Shown: in pieces, positions 22,101 through 32,606 of the stretch
Layout: each line of letters opens with the position of its first letter
Numbering within the stretch: the first letter of the stretch is position 1
From: Dendrocalamus latiflorus
Lineage: Eukaryota > Streptophyta > Magnoliopsida > Poales > Poaceae
DNA: 64,000 nt
Assembly (NCBI GenBank): GCA_017311315.1
Contig: CM029627.1
Coordinates: 52,295,976 to 52,359,975 of the forward strand
Reading direction: 5' to 3'
The notes under the pieces: model-generated
Databases searched by the model: none
Seen by the model: only the letters and a program-made list of their open reading frames with translations
What the model was told of the DNA's origin: nothing
Made by a program: the position numbers and the translations under genes

Positions 22101-24145
22101 CTGATGATGCTGATCCTATGCCCAGCTTTCTTGGTGCACCTCTACCTTTATTTCCTACAGGCACTCCCGTTGGCGTTGCTGCACCGCCACCTGCCCGATG
22201 TCCTCGTGTGGCATCCAGTGCAGGTGCTACCGTCGGAACAGGGGCTGTCACTCCGGATTTCGGCACCGCCCCTACTGCTACTGGAACCCCAGGCGCCTCA
22301 CCTGCCACTACTGCTGCTGCAGTCCCAGGCAGGTCTGCTGCTGCCCCCGGCGCCCCAGCCCCTCCTACTGCTGCTGTCCCGGGCAGACCTCAACCGCTCC
22401 TGGTCTACTCACGGCGCCGGGCAGCAGCCCCTCCACAACCGGCTGCATCCAGCACGCCGGCTGCCTCCAGCCCACCGGCTATGCCCAAGGGTGCTGTGTT
22501 CGTGCCGCCCATCAACAACAATCATGGCATGACGACGCGTGCCAAAGCTGGTCATCGGTTTCCTCGTGTCTACAACAGCACAACACTATCACCGGTGCCC
22601 CGCACCTTCCGTGGCGCCCTTGCCGATCCCAATTGGCGGGCTGCCATGGAAGAAGAGTTTTCTGCCCTTCTTCAGAACAACACTTGGGAGCTTGTCCCTC
22701 GCCCGAGTCAAGTCAACATTGTCACCGGCAAATGGATCTTCAAGCACAAGTTCCGGGCTGACGGGTCTCTCGAGCGCTACAAGGCTCGATGGGTTCTTCG
22801 TGGTTTTACTCAGCGCCCTGGGATCGACTTTGAAGAGACGTTCAGCCCTGTTGTTAAGCCCGCCACAGTTCGGACTGTACTCTCACTCGCCCTCTCTCGC
22901 AAATGGCCAGTTCACCAGCTCGACGTGAAGAATGCTTTCCTTCACGGGACTCTGACTGAAACTGTCTTTGCTGCACAGCCTGCTGGTTTTGAGGATTCCA
23001 CTCATCCCGGATATGTTTGCCGCCTCAACAAGTCCCTCTATGGCCTCAAACAGGCTCCTCGGGCATGGTACAGTCGCTTCACCACCTTCATTTTATCTCT
23101 TGGTTTTGTGAATACAAAGGCAGACACCTCTCTATTTGTCTACCATCATGGCAGCGACACAGCATACTTACTCCTCTATGTGGACGACATCGTGCTCACT
23201 GCCTCATCCACGGCTGTCCTTCATCGCATCATCTCTGCTCTACAGCAAGAATTCAGCATGAAGGACCTTGGCAAGCTGCACCACTTTCTTGGAATGGAAG
23301 TTCAGCACCATGATGGCTGCCTCTTCTTATCACAGCAGCAATACATGATGGAAATTCTTGATCGGGCTGGTATGGCTGAATGCAAACCTTGTTCTACTCT
23401 AGTAGACACCAATCCAAAGCTCTCTGCAGTTACTGGTGACCCAGTTCATGACCCCTCTGATTTTCGCAGCCTAGCTGGTGCCCTTCAGTACCTCACATTC
23501 ACTCGCCCGGACATTGCTTATGCTGTTCAGCAAATTTGTCTCCACATGCATAACCCCCGGGAACCTCACTTGGCTACCCTCAAGCGAATTCTTCGGTATG
23601 TTCGCGGCACTCTTCATTTGGGTCTGGTACTTCGTCCTACAACACAGCATGAGCTAGTTGCCTATTCTGATGTCGACTGGGCAGGCTGTCCGGACACTCG
23701 CAAGTCCACTTCCGGCTATGCGGTCTTCCTTGGTGACAACCTCATTTCCTGGTCCTCCAAGCGCCAAAACACAGTGTCCCGATCAAGTGCCGAAGCTGAA
23801 TATCGGGCTGTTGCCAACGCCGTTGCTGAAGCTTCCTGGCTGCGTCAACTTCTCAGCGAATTACAGTCCCCCTTGCAGCATGCTACATTGGTCTACTGCG
23901 ACAATATCAGTGCAGTCTACATGTCCGCAAATCCAGTCCAGCATCAACGCACCAAACACATCGAGATTGACCTCCATTTTGTTCGGGAGCTTGTTGCTCT
24001 TGGTGCTGTCCGCATTCTTCATGTTCCAACAACATCTCAGTATGCTGACATCTTCACCAAAGGACTGCCGTCTTCGCTCTTCACTGAATTTCGAACCAGT
24101 CTGAACGTCCGCTGCACAGATGCTCAGACTGCGGGGGGATGTTAA
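21786..24145 (+). CDS. Copia pol remainder: integrase tail, reverse transcriptase, RNase H
   Basis: This frame picks up at VLNILPTKTLQS, the C-terminal end of the integrase core, then DHLRVFGCACYPN and the linker GYPSHHKGYRCLD. RT begins near 22600 (WRAAMEEEFSALLQNNTWEL), with QLDVKNAFLHG and the catalytic LLLYVDDIVLTAS, and RNase H with YSDVDWAGCPDTRKSTSGY and SRSSAEAEYRA. It ends at TAA after CTDAQTAGGC, just before the polypurine tract. RT and RNase H look intact. The N-terminal integrase zinc finger and DDE residues are missing. The longer upstream open frame (from 21425) is not coding. Confidence 0.93.
24131..24139 (+). other. Copia polypurine tract
   Basis: gcgggggga ends directly at the 3' LTR start (tgttaac at 24140), the position expected for the plus-strand primer. 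Confidence 0.85.
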
Positions 24146-24322
24146 CAATTATGATTATCTCCTAGACTCCTGTGCATGCCCCTCGGGCTCTGGCCTCATC
24201 CATGCGCCCTGCATGCATTAGATAGTGTTCACACTGTGAACCTTTAGACTCATGCCTATTTATAGTTGTAATCTCCTGTAACCTATTATCAAAATCTATA
24301 TACAGAGTTCCATTCTCTTACA
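24140..24322 (+). repeat. Copia 3' LTR
   Basis: 183 bp, one substitution from the 5' LTR; followed by the GAGCA target duplication. Confidence 0.95.
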
Positions 24323-24496
24323 GAGCAGGCTGAACAAACTTTAAAATATGAAGATATGCGCACAATTGGGCCTAAAACCACTATAAAACGACATTCACAC
24401 GATTGGGTCTTAAATACCACCATTGAATGAGAGGCGCACGATTGGGCCTTGTCAGTTGCCATGATATTGAGAGTATGCATAATCGATGTAAATAGC

Positions 24497-26300
24497 TGTA
24501 ACATCCCGATTTTTAGAGTCTTTTTGAAGTTTTTAAAATAAAATTCATCATTTGGATTTTTCTGGAATTAATTAAAACTTAATTAGAATTTTTATTAATT
24601 AAAAAGATTTAATATGACTAAATTGAACTTTAAAATTTGCTGAAAATATTTTGTTTGGGTTCCTTGAGTCTCAAGGCTTTTTCTGAAATTTTCTATGATT
24701 TTCTAGATTTATTTGATATTTTCTGGAGCTCCAAATGTTTTAGTTGAATTTCTAAAATTGAGAAAATCCCAAAACCCCTAAAAGGCTAAGTGGGCCGAAG
24801 CCCACCAGACCAACCCGCCGCTCAGCCCGCTTCCGCCTGGCAACGCAGTGCACATCCGTTTCCGCGCCCGCCCGCCGGATAGTGACCACGCGTCGGCCAT
24901 CCACTGCCCATCACTCACATCCGAGCCGTCTGCACCGCCATCTCCTATAGCCGTCCGATTGCCTAGTGTCACGCATCCAACGTTCTGGCACTGTTCATCA
25001 TCTTCCCAGGTTCTCGCCGCCGTCTCCGACCCGGACTTTGCTCTGCCGCCACTCGCCCGTGTCCGTCTCGAACTCGTCGCCCGTGCCCATTTCCGCCTCC
25101 TCGGCGTTCGCGCTATAAAGCCGGCCAACCCCTTCATTCTTCGCATCCCGAGCTGCCACCTCTTTCGTCGAGTTCACCGAGTTCTGTACCAATATTTCCG
25201 TCTTCGTCTCCGGCCACCGACGATCGTCGTCCTCGCCTCTCGACGGTGAGCTTCTTCACTGTGCCGTCGTCTTCTCACCGTCGTTTGGCCATGGTCCGCT
25301 GTCCGCTCCGCGCCTCCTCTGGCCAGTCGCCTTCGGCCACTCTCCATTCGCTACCGCTCTCGCTGTCTCCTTCCTTACCCATCCCGCCGCCGGCTGAACC
25401 CCCATTGCTGCCTTGGTTCGCGCGCCTTCAACCTCGCGCCGCGAGCCCGCACCGCTTCGACTTCCCGTAGACCCCGTCATCCGTGCGCCGTGCCGTTGAC
25501 ATCCCAGGCCCACCGGTCAGATCTACTGTGCCATAGACCCGTGAGCCGACTGTGCCGAGTCAGCATGCCACGCAAGCATCCACGTCAGCAAGCCATGCAC
25601 AGTGCACTATTCCATGAACCGAGTCCACTGTAGACCGTCAATCCCATGAGCCGAGTTCACAACATAGTAGAATTTCCAATTTTCAACCTTTTCCTTTAGA
25701 TTAGATTTTTTTTCGGGAGCTCGTTCTTCTCCATCCTAGCTCCGATTGACCCGATTCTTTTTCCTAAATTCATCTAAAATTGACTTCTATCTTTTGGTTC
25801 TAGTTTTGTGGTTTTTGGAGTTCATTTGAATTTTATTTGAGTTTGTTTTGTGTTTCATTTCATTTTTTCTTTCATTAGATCACGCCTTCGAAGGAGCAGA
25901 AGCAAGATTGAAGATCAAGAATTTATAACTGAGCAAGGTCAAGGTAAGTCGTGTTCTTTGATCATGTTGAACCCAGATTTCAAATCTATTATTTATTATT
26001 TTGTTTTAAATTATCATGCATCACTATTTTATTACAAACCCTTGTATTTGGTAGTTATTATCTAGATTGAATAATTTCATCCTCGATAAATTGAATGCCA
26101 TGATTTCATTCTCATCATAGGATGAGTAATTATTTAGTGATGCAATATTAGATGTAACATGAGTTGTACGATTATTATGCTTAGACATGCTTATAGTTAC
26201 GTTGGGTTTATCATCACATATGATCAAATAATTAATTTTGACTTAATGAGATATTGAATCGTGGTTGTAGCTACAGTGATAAAGTTTGTGTGCCATGACA
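24497..26300 (+). mobile_element. Gypsy-type LTR fragment, plus orientation (TGTAACATCCC start)
   Basis: Begins TGTAACATCCCGATTTTTAG, the typical start of long LTRs of plant Gypsy elements. A promoter-like block follows: GC-rich DNA, then gcgctataaagccgg (TATA near 25111-25118) and CT-rich leader. The tail (25700-26280) is AT-rich and matches the fragment at 12530-12800. The LTR end TGTTACA may be the one at 29007-29013, in which case 26300-28851 is a later insertion. No coding region; the open frames are GC artefacts. Confidence 0.65.
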
Positions 26301-26329
26301 TTGGGGTGTCATTGGTGTTGGTTATACAA

Positions 26330-27280
26330 AAATGATTTTCACCTGGGTGAATGATTGTCTGGGCGCCAGACACCGCATGACACTCCAATCACTTCCCGCC
26401 ACGTGGCCCACTCTCTCAGGAAAGAACGCACGGCCGCGGTCGTGCGACCACCTGACAGCGCACAACGCGCCAATCATGTGCCTCTACGCATCCCGCCTTC
26501 TCGGGAAGGGATGTGCGACCGCGGTCGTGCGGCCGCTTGACAGCGCACGACGCGCCAATCGCGCGCACCCACGCGTCCTGCCCCACCGAGAAAAAGCGCA
26601 CGGCCACTGACACCGCAAGACGCACCGGTCGCGTACTGTCACGTCATGCAGTTCCCATACGCCGGGCGTTATTAAAGCACTGTTGCCGAGCCACAAGCCA
26701 CCTGGCTGCACTTCGGCTTCGAGTCTGTACGGCAAATCCGAAGTCCACCCCGACTTCGAGCCCGCACGACAACTTCGGAGCCCACTTCGACTCCGTGTCC
26801 GCGGGTTGAGTCCGCCCTCCGGTCCGAACTTATGTACGAGGGACGACTCCGCATCCCCCTTCGCCTGCATGTCCGCGGAGCGAGGTCGGATGTAGACTCG
26901 ACTTCGTCTTGATGGACCGGCCCCGCTAGAAGCGCACACCTTGCGACCGAGAGATGCCTAATATCACAAAAGGTCATAAGATGCAGGGACGGAGGGGGCC
27001 AAATGACTCAGCAACATGATTTCGCCCCGTGAAGCTCTTCACCATGAGAGGCTCCTGTTGTAAAGCCCAAAATGAGACATGTATAATGACATAAATGCCC
27101 TTGAGAGGGATACTTGGGTGTAAGAACATAATTGTAAAAGCACTCCCCATGTGTGTGTGTATAGCTGTCCTGGGCATGGGGGAGAGACCCAAGCATTGTT
27201 CACCTAACATCTCCACTACCACTCTATACTGTTTAGTCTGTAACCACAACAAATACGATCATATAATTTTTCTAGACTAA
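26330..27280 (+). mobile_element. LTR-like fragment with short tandem repeats
   Basis: GC-rich sequence beginning ctgggcgccagacaccgc. Between 26420 and 26600, units on the theme cacggccgcggtcgtgcg, gacagcgcac, gcgccaatc are repeated about three times. A possible TATA (gttattaaagc) lies near 26668. The second half (26970-27280) reads like an LTR R/U5 region. No gag or pol was found; the element type is inferred only from composition and context. Confidence 0.45.
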
Positions 27281-27539
27281 TTCATAATTGTTACATTTGC
27301 AAAAAAATTATAAATTTTTTAGCCCATTTACTAATTCTTAAAAAAAACATACGCAAAAAAATTAGGGGGGCCTACTCGTGCGCCTAGGGAGCGCACCACC
27401 AAGCACACAAGTCTTAAATGACATGCTTAATATTCGTAAATTCTAAAAAATTTACATAACCAAGTATATTGTGTAAGGAGCCCTCAAAAATAATTTCGTA
27501 ATGTTCGGATTTCATGTCCTACATTAAACATTTTCTACA

Positions 27540-28851
27540 AATAACATACTTACATTAATGGTACCGGAATAGTGTTTCTTCCCGCCCGTGAGGGAGGCGA
27601 GCCTCGTCGGCGGCTGGAGAAGCGGCAGCGCACCGGGGAGATGGCCAAAATGGGTCTACTACGCTAGCGCGCACCTCGGACCGAAGTGGCGCCGCCACAT
27701 TTTGCCATGGCGGCCACCGGTGGCAAGCCGAACGGCGACGGAAACAGGGCAGGAGGCTCGATGGCGGCTCCAACGACTAGAGAACAATTAAACGGGAAGG
27801 GAGCTGCTGGGAGAGGTCTGGAGCTCACCAGAAAAGAGAGGAGCAATTGGGGATGCCGGAGGTGAGCTGGCAGTGGGAGACTGGAGTGGCGGCGGGGTCG
27901 CTTCGGAGTGGGCTCGCCAGAGAGAAAAGGGAGGTCGGGCAATGGTCGGAACAACCTCATGGGGTCCGGGCGAAGCTTCGGGCGCCTGGAATTTGAACGG
28001 ACCTCGATGGTTCGTCGGGGAGGCCGGACGCTGGAGTTGGGGAAGATGGCGGTCCACGGCGGCCTACAGAGAGAGGGAAGCCAATTAGGTTAGGGAGGAG
28101 CATCACCGGAACAATGCGAACTCAAGGAGGAGTTTGGCACGGTTGGAACCTCACCGGAGACGACTGGCGACGGGGACGGCTGCAAAGCAATCGCACGGTG
28201 GAGGTGGAGACGAACTCGGGAGCCTGCCTGAGCTGATTGGGGGAGTGGAGGGAGAGCAATTGGGGCTCGGCCGGTCCTTTTATAGGGAGGAGACGGGAAA
28301 TGGAGGGCGCTGGCTGTTGGCCATTTAAGGGGCGGCGAGGTGAATAGGTGGCCCTGTTGATGAACAGCGGCGGCGCAGCTACGGGCGGGGGAGGGGGATC
28401 TTGGCGCAGGAGGAGGAGGAAGGGAGGCGACGCGCGGCGGGGCTAAGGAGAAGGAGGTGAGGATCTAGGCGGAGGCGAAGTACGGCGCGGGAGACTAGCG
28501 CCAGGGGAGGGGAGAGGCTAGCTCGGCAGCTGACGCGGGCGAGCGTGGTGCAGCCGGAGCTCACCGTGGGCGCGGCTCAGCGGAACCGGGGAGGGAGGAG
28601 GGAGGTCGGTTGGGCCGAGTGGACCGACGGCCGGGAGGGAGAAAGGCCGAGCGGGCCGCCAGGGGGAATGGGCCGAGGCCCAAGAGAAGATTTCAAAATT
28701 TTGAAATTCGGCGGGAATTTGAAATTCAAACAAGAAATCCAAAAGGCAAATTTTGAATTTTAACTCAAGCTTTGAAACCAAGCACAAATTTTCGAAATTT
28801 AAGCTCAAATTTACAAGCACAAGGTAACAGGCCAAAAAATGGGATGTTACA
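27540..28851 (-). mobile_element. Gypsy-type LTR fragment, minus orientation
   Basis: On the minus strand it starts TGTAACATCCCATTTTTTGG at 28851, the same LTR start as at 24497 but in opposite orientation. It has an AT-rich stretch, then GC-rich DNA and a TATA-like ccctataaaagg near 28275-28285. The distal end near 27540 is not sharp. The open frames (for example 27664-28057) are compositional. It is probably nested in the plus-strand LTR. Confidence 0.6.
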
Positions 28852-28856
28852 CCTTT

Positions 28857-29013
28857 GATAGTTGTTCATGTCATACTACTATTATTGTGGTCGGTTGTCC
28901 CTAAGTAATAGTTTATTTAGGGAAGACCCTGCTGAGATTTATTAATAATTGTTTTAATTTGGAGTGAGGATGGACAGTAGTAGCATTTTAGGCTCAATAT
29001 TTAGGGTGTTACA
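28857..29013 (+). mobile_element. Possible 3' end of the 24497 LTR
   Basis: Ends ttagggtgttaca, the complement of the TGTAAC LTR start, in the right orientation to close the LTR opened at 24497. I could not confirm a 5-bp target duplication (flanks atagc and attag). Confidence 0.4.
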
Positions 29014-29748
29014 ATTAGCTTGCTGTCATCACTAACATATCACCATACAACATGCAAGGCGTTTCCAAACGCCTCAAAAAGCCCAAAATTCTCCTTAAAA
29101 CCTATTTGAAGTGTCTTTGGAGACGCTAGAAAAACTTGCGAAGGGAATGGTACAATCATGGCGATTTTCAGAAACGCTTCAAAAGCTAATAAAGGCAAAA
29201 TTAAAAACACCATCTTAGATTTTGAGGCATTCTCGTAATACGCCTCAAAGACTATTTGAGGATATTTTGGAAAACACCTTGAAATATTATGTAAGGCTAT
29301 GTTGGAAAGCGCCTTATAAATTTTGAGGCCTTGAACACACTAAAGCAGTAAAAATGCTAGTGTTGTTTTGCAAAAAATAATCCTAAAATACAACATTTTT
29401 CCTGGGCTATTTTTAACCACGCAAATAAGTTCGTTCTTGTCAACATAAATCATCATTCATCTAACATGTGAATTCTAAAACCATTCCTAAATAAAGCATC
29501 ATGGAATATTGCTATTGTTCATTCAACTCACACAGAGAATAAAATGGAAGTTTTACGTCATACTTGTTTTATCCATAGAGACACTGGCGGGAGGCGGGTA
29601 CATATATTATTACAACTAGCCGTAGTCCCGAGAGACTGTATTAGCTTGCTGATATCATATCACTCGCATATATATCACATATTTAGGTCCAAGGAAGCAT
29701 ATAGATGCATCGATCATATATAGATGCATGGGGTTTCTCCATTGCTTG
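29014..29748. repeat. Degenerate dyad repeats (29050-29330) and spacer
   Basis: Between 29050 and 29330, motifs such as ggcgtttccaaacgcctc, tttggagacgc, tttcagaaacgcttc and ttggaaagcgcctt recur every 40-60 bp in both orientations. This looks like the eroded subterminal region of a DNA transposon unrelated to the CACTA family beside it. The rest is AT-rich with no gene. Confidence 0.4.
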
Positions 29749-29751
29749 TTG

Positions 29752-31549
29752 CACTACTACAGAAAAGGTCATCACAGACGGTTCAAAAACGTCATCACAG
29801 ACGGTTTTGTGAACCGTCTGAATTTATGGGTCAGTGATAATACGAGGTCATCACAGACGGTTTTCGAACCGTCTGTGATTTTAATATCACAGACGGTTTT
29901 TAACTAAAAACCGTCTGTGATATTAAATATCACAGATGGTTCTTAACTAAAAACCGTCTGTGATATTTATAAATCACAGACGGTTTTTATTATAAAACCG
30001 TCTGTGATATTCTCTTCTACTCCTAAACCTATTTCTGTTTATTGGCTAGCCTCAGGAAATGCTAGCCATGCCCTCTGAAACAAGCAGATCAACATGTATA
30101 TGTATACATCCAATTCACATCTCAATTCATTTCACAAACATAAAACATCCATTTTTATTAAGATTAGAGCCTACCATTACAATATCCCAAAACAACGAGA
30201 AGGTTACACAACAAGAACAACAGGTTACACAACAAGAACAGAGAAAAAGATTACAATATCCCAAAACAACAAGCAGGTTACACAACAAGAACAGAGAAAA
30301 AGCAAAGATCTTCTATGTCTTCTCGCCCCTGATGCAACGCATGAGCTGGATGCCATCTCGCCCCTGCACGGTTGGCACGAGCTAGTTGCTTCTGCGGTGT
30401 CTTGTCTCCCGTAGACTTGTGCGTCGTCTGCAAGGAGGAGGAGAATAGCAAGGAGGAGGAGAATAGCAAGCAGGAGGACAGCAAGGAGGAGGATAGCAAG
30501 GAAGAGGATAGCAAGGAAGAGGAGACAGGCTGGGTTTGGTTATATTTATAGGGGAGGGAGAGGGAGGGAGAGGCGGGAGTTCGAAATTTTTGGCGCGGGA
30601 ACGGAGATTGGGTTGAGGAGGATCGACGGGCCCAGCGGTCAGATTATCACAGACGGTTCTATTGGCTAGAACCGTCTGTGATGAATGCATATCACAGATG
30701 GTTCTATATATAGAACCGTCTGTGAATTAGAGCATAGAATTTTATATACCGATGCAATATAAACAACTAGTCTGAAAAGATAAAATAGCAATGTTTTATA
30801 TAGCTTATATATACTCATTTAAAAGGTTTCGACGAGATCTACAACTTTGTAGTTGAAGCAAAATCCAAATTCCGAAAGGAAGACCAAGAAAAAGGGCAAA
30901 AACAGACACCAAAAACTTGCGACGCAGGTTTAGGTCCAAAGATGGCCGATTTTCGGGGTCTTGGAGGGCGACGGGCGCAAGCAGGTCATTTTTTTTGGAT
31001 CGGGCTTGTCGTTAGCTTTCCAACGAGTACAAGAACGTCGAAAACGGACACCGTATGCAAAAGTTATGCCCGTTTTACTGAAGGTGTCTCAAAACTGAAT
31101 CATACTCGGACTTAAGCGGGAAAATTTGAAATTTTGAGGGATTGCAAGGCGGGAAACGTATCACAGACGGTTTTTATTATAAAACCGTCTGTGATAATCT
31201 GGTTTCACAGACGGTGTTTAACAAAAAACCGTCTGTGATATTCCAGATTATCACAGACGGTTTTTTATTAAAAACCGTCTGTGATATTCCAGTATCACAG
31301 ACGGTTTTATAACAAAAACCGTCTGTGATAATCTGAAATATCACAGACAATTTTTATTATAAAACCGTCTGTGATATTGGAATATCACAGACGGTTCAGC
31401 GGTAAGAACCGTCTGTGATACTCCTTTTTCCCGCCACAAATACCACAGACGGCCTCCAAATTAAAACCGTCTGTAATAGTGTACATCACAGACGGTTTCA
31501 CAAAATCGTCTGTGATTTAGCGTCTATTATTAGGCTTTCTGTAGTAGTG
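29752..31549 (-). mobile_element. Non-autonomous CACTA element 1 (1.8 kb)
   Basis: Ends are CACTACTACAGAAA and TTTCTGTAGTAGTG, flanked by TTG at 29749-29751 and 31550-31552, the 3-bp duplication of CACTA elements. Both subterminal regions are packed with hairpin-forming dyads of tcacagacgg/ccgtctgtga. Its left interior (30010-30085) matches the complement of the right interior of element 2 (39770-39835), so it lies in reverse orientation. Read on the minus strand it keeps an internal dyad pair (30647-30725), a TATA box (30541-30551, ctataaatata) and a short leader-like stretch. No transposase or protease domain remains; the small minus-strand frame 30278-30514 is low complexity. Confidence 0.95.
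30541..30551 (-). promoter_or_regulatory. Internal TATA box of CACTA element 1
   Basis: On the minus strand, ctataaatata lies between a dyad pair (30647-30725) and a CT-rich leader with possible splice acceptors (ccttgcag). The layout mirrors the promoter of the Ulp1-type gene in element 2, suggesting this derivative kept that promoter but lost the coding sequence. Confidence 0.6.
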
Positions 31550-31552
31550 TTG

Positions 31553-31801
31553 TTAGCTTAATTGACCCCAGCGTGTAAAGTTTCTGGATCCGCCGCTGCC
31601 TTACTGCCATAAAACTTTTTACTACGAGTGATACAACATATATATCCAGTGTTCATCTCCAGTACTGTTGCTTAGGGGGCTTGTTTCTCATCATTGCAGT
31701 TAGGGATATAAGGTAGGCATGGCCCAGAGGCTTTCGGGGCAGGTTTAAGTGCCATGGCTGGCTTCTCCTCACCAATGAATCATGAATGGAAGCAGAACTG
31801 C
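31553..31801. other. Spacer between element 1 and the duplicated segment
   Basis: No gene. Contains an isolated ggatccgccgctg end resembling the right TIR of the MITE at 567-743. Confidence 0.5.
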
Positions 31802-32107
31802 AACACAAGATGAACTTAGCTATCGGTGAAATTTTCTATTCCAAATATCGACATTAAGTGACCTTAAAGAAATTCAGATAAACTGACAAGCTAGCTAGGC
31901 AATATGTTTTACAATCACTGTTGAGGTTTGCTACTTAAGTTTACATCATCATTGCATATATAATTATGTTAAATAACTTGCCTTAAATTATAAACAAAAA
32001 AATCCTTTAAACAATTATAAAATAATGAACATGCTGGAACCTAAATTAAAGTATGGTAATTTCCATGCAGATCCATTCATGAGTCATCACACAGAAATTA
32101 ATATACA
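31802..32107. repeat. Duplicated 0.8-kb segment, copy 1, left part
   Basis: Aligns with 41528-41831 with few differences (aacacaagatg... to ...gaaattaatataca). It is interrupted at ACA by CACTA element 2 and resumes at 40240. The function of the segment itself is unknown; no coding potential is seen. Confidence 0.93.
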
Positions 32108-32139
32108 CACTACTACAGAAAGCCTCATAGTAGACGCCT

Positions 32140-32430
32140 CATCACAGACGGTTTTGTGAAACCGTCTCTGATGAACACTATTACAGACGGTTGTAATTAG
32201 GAGGCCGTCTGTGGTATTTGTGGCGGGAAAATGGATTATCACAGGCGGTTATTACCGAAGTATCACAGACGGTCTGTATTAAAAACCGTCTGTGATAATC
32301 CCAGATTATCACAGACGGTTTTTAATATAAAACCGTCTGTGATAAGCTAGTTATCACAGACGGTTTTTAATCAAAAATCGTCTGTGATAATTCACAGACG
32401 GTTTTTAGTTAAAAACCGTCTGTGATAATG
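32140..32430. repeat. 5' subterminal dyad array of CACTA element 2
   Basis: About six units, each with tcacagacgg facing ccgtctgtga across a short A/T loop (gtttttaat type). In En/Spm-like elements such subterminal motifs bind the element-encoded TNPA-type protein and are needed for transposition; that role is inferred by analogy. Confidence 0.9.
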
Positions 32431-32606
32431 GCTAAGGCATTTATTGCGCTGCTCAGACCGCATCTGTCTTCATTTCGATCCAGATCTATCCACTGCTGCG
32501 CACTTTTTCACTCGGGAGGAAGCTAGGCGATTTCAGGCCAGTTAATTTGGTGGGAAGAGGCAGAGATTGAGCTTTGAATATTCAGTCTTTCCTGGTTGCT
32601 CTAGAT

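Larger units (their letters stand above)
19962..24322 (+). mobile_element. Copia LTR retrotransposon, young and internally deleted
   Basis: A 4361-bp element with 183-bp LTRs (19962-20144 and 24140-24322), each TGTTAACAATT...CTCTTACA. The LTRs differ at a single site (A versus G in ccatgc[a/g]ccctg). It is flanked by GAGCA at 19957-19961 and 24323-24327. PBS and polypurine tract abut the LTRs. The order gag, protease motif, RT, RNase H is that of Copia. The protease C-terminus and most of integrase are missing through an internal deletion near 21785, so it could only have moved with enzymes supplied in trans, or lost the segment after insertion. Confidence 0.96.

Noticed and set aside
26420..26600. 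CRISPR-like short repeats
   Set aside because: About three imperfect GC-rich repeats without regular spacers, in a plant LTR-like context.
27664..28835. Several open frames on both strands
   Set aside because: GC-biased LTR sequence; frames overlap on both strands and show no domain.
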